Shown here: one piece after another, positions 1-6,882 of the stretch | Layout: every line of letters starts with the position of its first letter | Numbering within the stretch: the first letter of the stretch is position 1 | Origin: Burkholderiaceae bacterium | Lineage (GTDB): Bacteria; Pseudomonadota; Gammaproteobacteria; Burkholderiales; Burkholderiaceae_E | Length of the DNA stretch: 48,727 bases | Reading direction: 5' to 3' | Assembly (NCBI GenBank): GCA_023954135.1 | Contig: JAMLIN010000033.1 | Span: 1-48,727 of the forward strand | The notes under the pieces: model-generated | Seen by the model: the letters and a program-made list of their open reading frames with translations, nothing else | The model's database searches: none | What the model was told of the DNA's origin: nothing | Program-made: the position numbers and the translations under genes

Positions 1-55
1 CGGCCTTTGGGTCGTAGACGTAGTCGGTGATGCTGCCATCCTTGATGCGCGCGAC
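1..55 (-). pseudogene. Fragment of a possible RHS/YD-repeat-like gene
   Basis: The 55 bases outside the IS3 left end read openly on the minus strand as about 18 residues including ITDYVYDPKA. This resembles the YD-peptide signature of RHS/YD-repeat proteins. The fragment is cut by the window edge on one side and by the insertion sequence on the other, so identity rests on one short motif and no start or stop is visible. It differs from the sequence on the other side of the IS, so the two flanks are not halves of one gene. Confidence 0.25.
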
Positions 56-88
56 TGACGTGCCTGGGCAATTTCGGACCAGAGGTTT

Positions 89-940
89 CTAGAGAATGGC
101 CCTCTGGTTGATGGAATGGAGATTGTCGACGAATTCGACCGGGGTGAGATAGTCCAGGCTCGAGTGCGGCCGCACCAGGTTGTAGTGCCGCCGCCAGGTC
201 TCGATGATGACGCGCGCTTCGCGCCGGCTGCGGAACCACTCGAGATTCAGGCACTCATCGCGGAACCGGCCATTGAAGCTCTCGTCGGTGCCGTTCTGCC
301 AGGGTTTGCCGGGATCGATCAGCGCCGAGCCGATGTTCGAGTCCGCGATCCATTGCAGGATCGCCGCACTGACGAATTCAGGGCCGTTGTCCGACCGAAG
401 GTAGCGCGGCGCCCCGCGCACCGACACCAGTTCGCTGAGCACCTCGATCACGCGCTTCGAGCGGATGCCACCGGCCACGTCGATGGCCAGACACTCGCGG
501 GTGAACTCGTCGATCACCGTCAGGCACTTGATCTGCTGGCCGTTGGCGCAGGCGTCGTAGACGAAGTCGTAGGCCCAGACGCTGTTGGGGCCGGTCGGGG
601 CTTGCGGTCGTGGTCGTGATGCGGCTACCCGCTTGCGTGAGCGCTTCTTCGGCAGCTGCAGCCCCGCCAGGCGCCAGAGCCGGTGGGCGCGCTCCCAGCC
701 CATCTCATGACCTTCGCGGCGCAGGAAGATCCGGATGCGCCGATAGCCGTAGCGCGGGTACTGTTCGGCGAGCCGTTTCATCGCCGCAAGCACCGGGGCG
801 TCCTTCTTCGGCATCCGGCGCTCGTAGGTCAGCACCGACCTGGGCATTCCGATCAGCTCGCACGACCGGCGCTGCGAGTGGCCGCGCGACATCGCGAAGC
901 GCACCTGCTCGATCCGGCCGTGCGAGCTCACCACTTTTTT
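89..940 (-). CDS. IS3-family transposase OrfB (DDE integrase domain), reached by -1 frameshift
   Basis: OrfB is the catalytic half of an IS3 transposase. It has an N-terminal HTH_21-like segment (YPRYGYRRI) followed by an rve integrase core. The DDE residues are visible in [17 protein letters not shown] and [14 protein letters not shown], and the protein ends with the usual HYNxxRPHSSLxYLTP block. OrfB has no good start of its own. It lies in the -1 frame relative to orfA, and the AAAAAAG run at 934-940 would give a fused OrfAB of about 367 residues. No stop interrupts the frame, so the transposase looks functional. Confidence 0.88.
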   Translation of the reverse strand, partial: KKVVSSHGRIEQVRFAMSRGHSQRRSCELIGMPRSVLTYERRMPKKDAPVLAAMKRLAEQYPRYGYRRIRIFLRREGHEMGWERAHRLWRLAGLQLPKKRSRKRVAASRPRPQAPTGPNSVWAYDFVYDACANGQQIKCLTVIDEFTRECLAIDVAGGIRSKRVIEVLSELVSVRGAPRYLRSDNGPEFVSAAILQWIADSNIGSALIDPGKPWQNGTDESFNGRFRDECLNLEWFRSRREARVIIETWRRHYNLVRPHSSLDYLTPVEFVDNLHSINQRAIL

Positions 941-1191
941 CGGTTGATCTCCTTGAGCGTATCGATGGCCATCTCCCGCTCGGCCACCATTCGCTTGAGC
1001 TTCGCATTCTCGGCCTCGAGCTCCCGAAGCCGCTTCACGTCGGCCGGGTCCAGCTCGCCAAACCGCTTGCGCCAGCCGTAGAGCGTCTGCTCGCTGATCT
1101 TGTGCTTGCGCGCAACCTCGGCCACCGGTGCCCGGTCCGCCTCGCGCAGGATCGCCACCATCTGTTCTTCGGTAAATCGGCTCTTTCTCAT
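928..1191 (-). CDS. IS3-family transposase OrfA (HTH protein)
   Basis: The 87-residue protein begins [10 protein letters not shown] and carries the IS3 OrfA helix-turn-helix ([20 protein letters not shown]). A leucine-rich coiled coil follows ([16 protein letters not shown]). It binds the terminal inverted repeats and multimerises with OrfAB. The ATG at 1191 is preferred over an upstream in-frame ATG because GAGGAG lies five bases before it. The last codons contain the frameshift heptamer, so the stop ends OrfA only when ribosomes do not slip. Confidence 0.87.
   Translation of the reverse strand: MRKSRFTEEQMVAILREADRAPVAEVARKHKISEQTLYGWRKRFGELDPADVKRLRELEAENAKLKRMVAEREMAIDTLKEINRKKW
934..940 (-). 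other. Programmed -1 frameshift heptamer A AAA AAG
   Basis: Read on the minus strand, the orfA frame is CGA AAA AAG TGG TGA. The A6G run is the standard IS3-family slippery heptamer. Slipping back one base continues as AAA AAA GTG GTG into orfB, bypassing the orfA stop six bases later. Confidence 0.85.
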
Positions 1192-1427
1192 GGGCTCCTC
1201 GCCTCGGGGCGAGAGCCATTCTCTCAACTTATCCCTGGGCCGAAAATTCCGGGCAGGTCAACGTTGTCTCGCACGGGCGGCAGCATGATTGATGGGGATG
1301 CTTTAACTTGCAGCTCCCGACCTCGATGGCCGGAGTTGTGCACCTCGGAAGAACATTAGCTCGGCCTCCTTGTAGTCTCTCTTGCCGCCCGCCGCTAGGA
1401 TGCCTAGGTTGTAGTAGGCGGGCGGGT

Positions 1428-1435
1428 AATCCATC
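1428..1435. repeat. IS66 target-site duplication, left copy (AATCCATC)
   Basis: This 8-bp sequence directly abuts the left end of the IS66 element. It is identical to 3901-3908 on the other side. Eight base pairs is the duplication length known for IS66-family elements. Confidence 0.95.
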
Positions 1436-1513
1436 GTAAGCGCCCAGCGAACCCAACTTGCATCGGATCGCGCGAGATAGGAGCCTCGTGTCCGCGTAAC
1501 TTCAGGCGGACAC

Positions 1514-1903
1514 ATGGACACTTTTCCCATCGAGGTGCCGGATCGGCGTCGTCGGCGCCGACACAGCCCCGAGTTCCGGGCGGCGGTGATCGAGGCGGCC
1601 CGACAGCCTGGCGTGTCGATTGCCGCGGTGGCGCTGGCCAACGGCTTGAACGCCAACATGCTGCGCAAATGGGTCAACGATGCCGAGCGGGCCGACGGTG
1701 GCGAGTCCGCGAGAAGCGTGCAGGTCGCACGATGTTCGCAGGCCGAGCCGGCGGCCGGCTTCGTGCCGGTCGCCCTGCCGGGGTCGGCCGCGCGCAGCGA
1801 CATCCGCATCGAGCTCCAGCGCGGCGGCACGACGGTCAGCGTGAGCTGGCCAACGAGCGTGGCGCCCGAGTGTGCCGCGTGGTTGCGCGAGCTGCTGCGG
1901 TGA
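1514..1903 (+). CDS. tnpA: IS66 accessory protein TnpA
   Basis: The 129-residue protein has an N-terminal helix-turn-helix of the IS66 OrfA/IS3-OrfA type (HSPEFRAAVIEAARQPGVSI followed by ANGLNANMLRKWV). Its basic start is PDRRRRRRH. TnpA is needed with TnpB and TnpC for full IS66 transposition, and DNA binding is likely. The ATG at 1514 lies 78 bp inside the element. The stop overlaps the GTG start of tnpB in GTGA, which implies translational coupling. Confidence 0.87.
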   Translation: MDTFPIEVPDRRRRRRHSPEFRAAVIEAARQPGVSIAAVALANGLNANMLRKWVNDAERADGGESARSVQVARCSQAEPAAGFVPVALPGSAARSDIRIELQRGGTTVSVSWPTSVAPECAAWLRELLR

Positions 1904-2241
1904 TCCGCATCGACGCGGTGTGGCTGGCGGTCGAGCCGCTGGACATGCGCGCCGGGACGGAGACGGCGCTGGCGCGGGTGATCAAGGTGTTCGGCGAAGC
2001 GCGAGCGCATCATGCGTACCTGTTCGCCAACCGTCGGGCGAACCGCATGAAGGTGCTGGTGCATGACGGCATGGGCGTGTGGCTGTGCGCACGGCGTCTG
2101 CATCAGGGCTCGTTCACCTGGGCGGTACCGGACGCGGGTGCGGGGCTGGGCGTAAGCCTGAGCATGGAGCAGTTGCGCGCGCTGGTGATCGGCTTGCCGT
2201 GGCATCGCATCGGAGAAGGCGCAACGATCCGCGTAGCCTGA
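1900..2241 (+). CDS. tnpB: IS66 accessory protein TnpB (IS66 Orf2)
   Basis: The 113-residue protein matches the IS66 Orf2 pattern. AVEPLDMRAG stands near the N-terminus, followed by HHAYLFANRRANRMKVLVHDG and a GVWLCARRLHQGSF segment, which are hallmarks of the family. The GTG start at 1900 overlaps the tnpA stop by four bases. TnpB has no known catalytic motif and is required for transposition together with TnpC. About 40 bp separate it from tnpC. Confidence 0.9.
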   Translation: MIRIDAVWLAVEPLDMRAGTETALARVIKVFGEARAHHAYLFANRRANRMKVLVHDGMGVWLCARRLHQGSFTWAVPDAGAGLGVSLSMEQLRALVIGLPWHRIGEGATIRVA

Positions 2242-2285
2242 ATCCGCGCTGTTGAATCGTGCTGCGCTGTGGCACGATCACGGCC

Positions 2286-3860
2286 ATGCACTCGACCGAC
2301 CAGTTGGCGAAGATGGACGCGCATGCGCTGCGCGAGTTCGCCGCTTCGCTGATCGACCGGGTCGCTCGCCTGGACGAGGACAACGCGCGCCTGGGCGGCG
2401 AGAACGCGCGGCTGGACACCGAGAACCGCACGAAGCAGCTCAAGATCGAGCAGCTCACGCACGAGATGGCGATCCTCAAGCGCTGGAAGTTCGCCGCGAA
2501 GAGCGAGCAGCTCACGGGCGAACAGAAGGCGCTGTTCGAGGAGATGCTCGATGCGGACCTCGAGGCGATCGGGCTCGAGATCGAGGCGCTGCGAAGCCCC
2601 GAGGCGAAGACAGCCCCGAAGACACAGCCGAAGCGCACGCCGCTGCCGACGCACCTGCCGCGCCGGGAGATCCACCACGAGCCGGAATCGACGCGCTGTT
2701 CGTGTGGGTGCGAGCTGCGTCGCATCGGCGAGGACATCGCCGAGAAGCTCGACTACACCCCCGGGGTGTTCACGGTCGAGCGCCACATCCGCGGCAAGTG
2801 GGCATGTGCGGCCTGCCAGACGCTCGTGCAGTCGCCGGTGCCCGCACAGGTGATCGACAAGGGCATCCCGACGGCGGGGCTGCTCGCGCAGGTGCTGGTC
2901 TCGAAGTACGCCGATCACGCGCCGCTCTACCGCCAGGAGCAGATGTTCGGCCGTGCCGGCCTGGCGATCGCCCGCTCGACGCTGGGCGCCTGGGTGGGGG
3001 CATGCGGTGTGCGGCTGCAGCCCCTGGTGGACGCGCTGCGGGCGGTGATGCTCGCATCCGACGTTCTGCATGCCGACGAGACGCCGGTGCAGATGCTCAG
3101 GCCCGGCAACGGCAAGACGCATCGCGCCTACCTCTGGAGCTACGGCACGACACCGTACGACCCGGTCAAGGCCGTGGTCTACGACTTCGCCGACAGCCGT
3201 GCCGGGCGCCACGCCCGGGACTACCTCGCCGACTGGCGCGGCACGCTGGTGTGCGACGACTACGCGGGCTACAAGGCGCTGTTCGAAGGCGGCGTGACCG
3301 AGGCCGGCTGCATGGCGCATGCGCGGCGCAAGTTCCACGAGCTGTGGGCCAACCACCAGAGCGCGCTTGCCGGCGAAGCGCTCAAGCTGTTCGGGGCGCT
3401 CTACGACATCGAGCGGCTGGCCGCCGAGCTCGATGCCGAAGGCCGACGACGGTTGCGGGAACAGAGGTCGAAGACGATCGCCGACACGCTGTACGAGTGG
3501 CTGGTTCTGCACCGGCACAAGGCGACCGACGGAACCGCGATGGCCAGAGCCATCGACTACAGCCTCAAGCGCTGGGCCGCGCTCACGCACTTCCTTGCCG
3601 ACCCGGCCGTGCCGATGGACAACAACTGGATCGAGAACCGCATCCGGCCGATCGCGATCGGGCGCTCGAACTGGCTGTTCGCCGGATCGCTGCGTGCCGG
3701 CCAGCGCGCGGCGGCGGTGATGAGCTTGATCCAGTCGGCGCGGATCAACGGCCACGATCCGTACACTTACCTGCGCGACGTGCTCGAGCGGCTGCCCACA
3801 CAGCCAAACAGCCGCATCGAGGAACTGTTGCCGCATCGCTGGGCGCCCGCCACCGTCTGA
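2286..3860 (+). CDS. tnpC: IS66 transposase TnpC (DDE)
   Basis: The 524-residue protein has the full IS66 transposase layout. A leucine-zipper-like N-terminus (about 20-75) contains DEDNARLGGENARLDTENR. A zinc-ribbon-like Cys cluster follows (CSCGCELRR...CAACQT), then the DDE core and the C-terminal IS66_C segment. Catalytic residues read as D264 (LHADETPV), D324 or D325 (CDDYAGY) and E450 (NNWIENRIRP). The ATG at 2286 was chosen because residues upstream of it in frame do not resemble the family. Length and motifs are complete. Confidence 0.93.
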   Translation: MHSTDQLAKMDAHALREFAASLIDRVARLDEDNARLGGENARLDTENRTKQLKIEQLTHEMAILKRWKFAAKSEQLTGEQKALFEEMLDADLEAIGLEIEALRSPEAKTAPKTQPKRTPLPTHLPRREIHHEPESTRCSCGCELRRIGEDIAEKLDYTPGVFTVERHIRGKWACAACQTLVQSPVPAQVIDKGIPTAGLLAQVLVSKYADHAPLYRQEQMFGRAGLAIARSTLGAWVGACGVRLQPLVDALRAVMLASDVLHADETPVQMLRPGNGKTHRAYLWSYGTTPYDPVKAVVYDFADSRAGRHARDYLADWRGTLVCDDYAGYKALFEGGVTEAGCMAHARRKFHELWANHQSALAGEALKLFGALYDIERLAAELDAEGRRRLREQRSKTIADTLYEWLVLHRHKATDGTAMARAIDYSLKRWAALTHFLADPAVPMDNNWIENRIRPIAIGRSNWLFAGSLRAGQRAAAVMSLIQSARINGHDPYTYLRDVLERLPTQPNSRIEELLPHRWAPATV

Positions 3861-3900
3861 ACTCGGCTCGCCTGGCAAGATGACTTCGCCGGGCGCTTAC

Positions 3901-3908
3901 AATCCATC
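3901..3908. repeat. IS66 target-site duplication, right copy (AATCCATC)
   Basis: This is identical to 1428-1435 and directly abuts the right IS66 end. Together the copies fix the insertion point inside codon 82 of the cassette-6 gene. Confidence 0.95.
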
Positions 3909-4147
3909 TGTGCAGCCTGCCAGTAGAGTGCAACTGCCTTTTCGCCATCACCGGCCATGCACTTGCCGGTGCTGTAGTACCGGGCCATCAGGTAGACGGA
4001 CGGAGCTTCTCCGCGGTCAGCGCCCTCACGTGCTTTCGTTATTGCCTCGGGCGCGCAATCTGGTGCGTCGCGCTCAAGTGACTGAGCGACGGCCCATCCG
4101 GCTGAGATAACCCAGAAAATCGAAAATACTAGATGCTTCATCATGAC

Positions 4148-4256
4148 GGCTAACGCCTAAGTTAAGCCGGACCGCTGCGCCGCCGCTGTAGAGTCACAAT
4201 CCTACGGGACTTTGCTGAGGCCGCGCAGCGGTCTCGGCTTGAACGCATTGTTAGGC
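4148..4256 (-). other. attC: attC site of cassette 5 (109 bp)
   Basis: Read on the minus strand, the site opens with R'' GCCTAAC (4250-4256) and closes with R' GTTAGCC (4148-4154). Complementary inner segments form the arms: TTCAAGCCG pairs with CGGCTTAA, and CCGCTGCGC appears in the central arms. This is a foldable attC. The stop codon of cassette 5 lies inside R'', and the next gene starts three bases after R'. The R' box differs from GTTRRRY at one position. Confidence 0.82.
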
Positions 4257-4973
4257 GTCAAATACACTCGGCCTAATCTCACACTTGATCGGCACGGTTA
4301 CGTTGATCCGCCTTCCGGGTTTTGGCGATTCGAGAAGAAGTGTTTGGTGGTTATATATAAGAACCAAGTTTTGAATCTGCATGTACTCGCCAGCCATGCC
4401 ATATATCTTGAACTCGTCCGCAAATGCGGGATCGTCTCGCAGAACAAGTTCACTGTAATTGAGCTGAACTAGCTTGGGTATGACCCCTAGTCTGACTAGT
4501 TCCGAGTTCCAGTACGCCATTGCGTTGTAGATGGCGCGTTGTACCAAGCACTTTCCTTGATCAATGGTGCTGGCCAGCACATAAGGGATTGCGTAATAGT
4601 AAGCGCCATTGCTGTCATTGAACTCACAAATCGCACACGCCTCCACTAAGTCGTACTTAGAATTTATGGTCTTTCCTTGACGCGTCAGCTCCCGATGTTT
4701 GAAGGAATTCGCGATGTCGCAAGTCAACTCATAGGCAGGGCACCGAGGCCAGTGAGATTCTCGATAATCCTTAATGGATCTAAATGCTGCAACTTCTCGT
4801 ATCTGTGGGTCATTGCGAAAGAGGTGATCTGGAAGATTGAGAAGTGCATCCGCCGCAGCACCAACGGCGCGCAAATCGATTCCTTCGCCTGTAGTACGCG
4901 AGCGCCGACGATCAACCATTTCATGAAAGGCTGGAAGTGCAGCTTGTAGAAAATACGTGCGAGCGGTGAACAT
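4251..4973 (-). CDS. Cassette 5: uncharacterised 240-aa protein
   Basis: I do not recognise a named family. The protein is soluble, with no signal peptide or membrane segment. Its first half is helical, with ALPAFHEMVDRRRSR and a conserved-looking CDIANSFKHRELTRQGKTI segment; such ANxxKH helices occur in HEPN-like folds, but no complete R-x4-6-H motif is seen. The second half looks beta-rich and ends VTVPIKCEIRPSVFDA. The ATG lies four bases after the R' box of the upstream attC, and the TAA stop lies within the R'' box of its own attC. Base composition is less GC-rich than the chromosome, as expected for an acquired cassette. Confidence 0.75.
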   Translation of the reverse strand: MFTARTYFLQAALPAFHEMVDRRRSRTTGEGIDLRAVGAAADALLNLPDHLFRNDPQIREVAAFRSIKDYRESHWPRCPAYELTCDIANSFKHRELTRQGKTINSKYDLVEACAICEFNDSNGAYYYAIPYVLASTIDQGKCLVQRAIYNAMAYWNSELVRLGVIPKLVQLNYSELVLRDDPAFADEFKIYGMAGEYMQIQNLVLIYNHQTLLLESPKPGRRINVTVPIKCEIRPSVFDA

Positions 4974-4977
4974 TGAC

Positions 4978-5044
4978 GCCTAACGTCTGAGTTCAGGGGC
5001 GCGCCGCCGACAGGCGGCGCGCCCCTTGCAACGATGGGTTAGCC
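4978..5044 (-). other. attC: attC site of cassette 4 (67 bp, classic 59-be)
   Basis: On the minus strand R'' is GGCTAAC (5038-5044) and R' is the canonical GTTAGGC (4978-4984). The centre is a perfect 13-bp inverted repeat GGGGCGCGCCGCC / GGCGGCGCGCCCC with a four-base TGTC loop. Imperfect L'' and L' boxes (TTGCAA, TGAACT) flank it. This is the most canonical site in the array. Confidence 0.9.
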
Positions 5045-5053
5045 GCCTGGCAT

Positions 5054-6694
5054 TCATGTGGCGCGTGTATCGAGATGTGATGGCAAGTGGCCGACTACTA
5101 CCAACTGCCTGTCATCGTCCCACAGAAAATAGATGCGCATGCAATAGCGATCATCCTTGGTGCTGCCGAATTTCAGATGAGGACCGAGGACCTGCCGTGA
5201 ACTTTGCCCAATACGGTAGTTGATAGTGTATGCCTCACGAAACTCTCCGAGGCGGCTCGGTGCGATAGCGTGAGAGTTGTATTCCAGCCGAAGCCGCTTC
5301 GTGCCTTCTTCCCAATTGTTGGCAAGAGTTTGCCGGAGATCTTGATCTTGATTGGCCTTCATTGGCCAGTAGGCATCGGCAAGCAACTTGAGGGACTCAC
5401 AGACCAGCGCAACGTTCTCAAACATGGCCTCCTTCACGCCGCGAACGGCGCGAGAATGCAAGAACAAACGATCAGAGAAATACGATTCAACCCACCTCGG
5501 CAACTCCGCGTAAGTAGTAGGAATGGGTATCGAGGTTTCGCCACGGGCCTTTCGTAGTTCCTTCAAGTCGTATGCGAGGGTGAGATTCTGGGCGCGAAGG
5601 CTGCGATTTTCTTCTTCGTTTGCTCGCGCTTCGGCATCTCGATCATCGGCGATCGCCTGCCACTCTTGTTCCTTAGCATGGGCCTCCTCGACCTCAATGC
5701 GTAGTGATTGGATTGTCTCCTCGGTGGTCTTGTTGGGCCTATCTAGGAGCGCGCGCCGAATTGAGAAATATGAGGGTAACTGCTCGATTTTTTCAGAAGT
5801 ACCAACGCTGAATGAATGCAATTGGCGCGACAAAAATTGCTCGAATGCGGCAGGCCCAGTTCCAGTTTCGTCGCTCCATTCGGCGATGCGTTGAGGAAAC
5901 ACAAGATGGTGTTGCCAAGGGTCGGAGTCGACAGAGAAACGAGGGTAATAGGTGCGCACCGCTCCGTTGAACACGCTGAGAGTCTTTCCGACGCAATCCG
6001 AAAGCTCGAATGTCATCGCCGGCGTAAAGCAAAAGACATGGGCAAGCCCCTGCGTATTGCGCGCCAACTTGATGGGGTCGAATGCGTAGTCGGAGCTGGT
6101 GGGCAATTGCGTTAGCGCAATAACAGGCAACGAGCGAACGGGAGAGAGCAAGAGCGTCCTGAACCGGTCGAAGGAATTCACATCTCCAACAAAATTTGAG
6201 GTGGCAGAAACGGGGAACCCGTCGTCGACGAGCGAATGATGCGCGATGAAATCTCTCAGGAATCGAGGTGAAGACGCTGGGATGGCTTCACCGCTAAGCG
6301 TGCTACACGAGTTTCGAACACCAAATGCATCGGCTGGCCCGAGGTCTGCCACTAATGCCTCGGTTACCCAGGTTCGTGATTCGTTACTGTCAGTGCCAAG
6401 GTGTTCTGACCGAAATGCCCAAAGAGTTCCATCAAGATTGGTTGTTGCGGCAATTCTCAAACCGGCTTGGTCATGCTCGAACGCCTTGCCTTCGTATGCG
6501 TGGGGTGGAATCAATCCCGGCCACTTTCCACGTGCCCAATCTAGAACACGTGTTCGTGCCTCTGTCCGATTCGGCTCCGTGTGCTTTGAACTCGCAAGGA
6601 AAGATTGCATGACGTGCCGCAATCTGGGCACTTGGGCGTAACGAGTACGGCGTAACTCGGCTAATTGTGTCGATAGCGTGCCTGGCTCATTCAT
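5054..6694 (-). CDS. Cassette 4: 546-aa coiled-coil protein with RelE-like C-terminus, candidate defence gene
   Basis: No family is recognised over the full length. Residues about 1-310 are globular, with blocks such as VFNGAVRTYYPRF and FPVSATSNFVGD. Residues about 322-384 form a charged coiled coil (RIEVEEAHAKEQEW, DDRDAEARANEEENRSLRAQ). The last about 70 residues (RYCMRIYFLWDDDRQLVVVG then HLPSHL) resemble the R-hydrophobic-V-G-H-x-HL ending of RelE/ParE-like or related small domains. The ATG at 6694 is preferred over a TTG at 6730 because AAGGAG lies about 13 bases upstream. At about 1.7 kb this is a large cassette. A toxin- or defence-like role is inferred from architecture only. Confidence 0.72.
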   Translation of the reverse strand: MNEPGTLSTQLAELRRTRYAQVPRLRHVMQSFLASSKHTEPNRTEARTRVLDWARGKWPGLIPPHAYEGKAFEHDQAGLRIAATTNLDGTLWAFRSEHLGTDSNESRTWVTEALVADLGPADAFGVRNSCSTLSGEAIPASSPRFLRDFIAHHSLVDDGFPVSATSNFVGDVNSFDRFRTLLLSPVRSLPVIALTQLPTSSDYAFDPIKLARNTQGLAHVFCFTPAMTFELSDCVGKTLSVFNGAVRTYYPRFSVDSDPWQHHLVFPQRIAEWSDETGTGPAAFEQFLSRQLHSFSVGTSEKIEQLPSYFSIRRALLDRPNKTTEETIQSLRIEVEEAHAKEQEWQAIADDRDAEARANEEENRSLRAQNLTLAYDLKELRKARGETSIPIPTTYAELPRWVESYFSDRLFLHSRAVRGVKEAMFENVALVCESLKLLADAYWPMKANQDQDLRQTLANNWEEGTKRLRLEYNSHAIAPSRLGEFREAYTINYRIGQSSRQVLGPHLKFGSTKDDRYCMRIYFLWDDDRQLVVVGHLPSHLDTRAT

Positions 6695-6737
6695 GGTGCG
6701 TATGTATCTCCTTCCATTGATCGGCGGCAATGAAGGC

Positions 6738-6866
6738 GGCTAACGTTCGAGCTAAGCTGCCCGCGGTGGCAGGTACTGTAAGCCCGGCCTGAGACGATAG
6801 TTCGACCGGCTCAGGCCGGGCTTACAGTGCCTGCCGTAGCGGGTCAGCTTGAGCGAGGGGTTATGC
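6738..6866 (-). other. attC: attC site of cassette 3 (129 bp)
   Basis: R'' is GCATAAC (6860-6866) and R' is GTTAGCC (6738-6744). Between them lies a very long near-perfect inverted repeat of about 24 bp per arm. The inner arms are CTGTAAGCCCGGCCTGAG and CTCAGGCCGGGCTTACAG, separated by a loop of about 16 bases. GCTCAAGCTGACC and GGGCAGCTTAGC stand outside as L boxes. It belongs to the long attC class. Confidence 0.83.
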
Positions 6867-6882
6867 GGCATTCGCGACATCC

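Larger units (their letters stand above)
56..1260 (-). mobile_element. IS3-family insertion sequence, about 1.2 kb
   Basis: The element carries overlapping orfA and orfB on the minus strand. Its ends form imperfect inverted repeats of about 45-50 bp: the left end starts TGACGTGCC at 56 and the right end, read inward from 1260, starts TGACCTGCC. Both then share TTTCGG, a CCAG block and GAGAATGGC. The size, TG...CA ends and two-frame transposase are typical of IS3, probably the IS407-like branch. No 3-5 bp target duplication is seen (GAC on the left, ACG on the right), which suggests a rearrangement after insertion. Confidence 0.88.
1436..3900 (+). mobile_element. IS66-family insertion sequence, 2,465 bp, intact
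   Basis: The ends are inverted repeats starting GTAAGCGCCC: left GTAAGCGCCCAGCGAA, right (read inward) GTAAGCGCCCGGCGAA, with one mismatch in 16. GTAAGCG termini, an 8-bp target duplication and the tnpA-tnpB-tnpC order are diagnostic of IS66. All three reading frames are open and the termini are complete, so the element may be mobile. It is inserted against the transcription of integron cassette 6. Confidence 0.96.
1303..4144 (-). pseudogene. Cassette 6: secreted Sel1/TPR-like repeat protein, split by IS66
   Basis: The 5' part (4144 down to 3901) encodes a signal peptide (MKHLVFSIFWVISAGWAVA, cleavage likely before QS). It is followed by a Sel1-like repeat (YLMARYYSTGKC..DGEKAVALYWQAAQM). 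The 3' part (1427 down to 1303) encodes PPAYYNLGILAAGG..DYKEAELMFFRGAQL and a stop. Removing the IS66 element and one copy of the 8-bp duplication joins the parts in frame (QMD-YPPAYYN), giving a 122-residue periplasmic protein. The start lies three bases after the R' box of the neighbouring attC, as in gene cassettes. Sel1 repeats usually mediate protein contacts; the partner is unknown. The native copy is inactive. Confidence 0.85.

Noticed and set aside
116-619. A plus-strand open frame inside the IS3 element
   Set aside because: It is antisense to the transposase catalytic domain and has no motif of its own.
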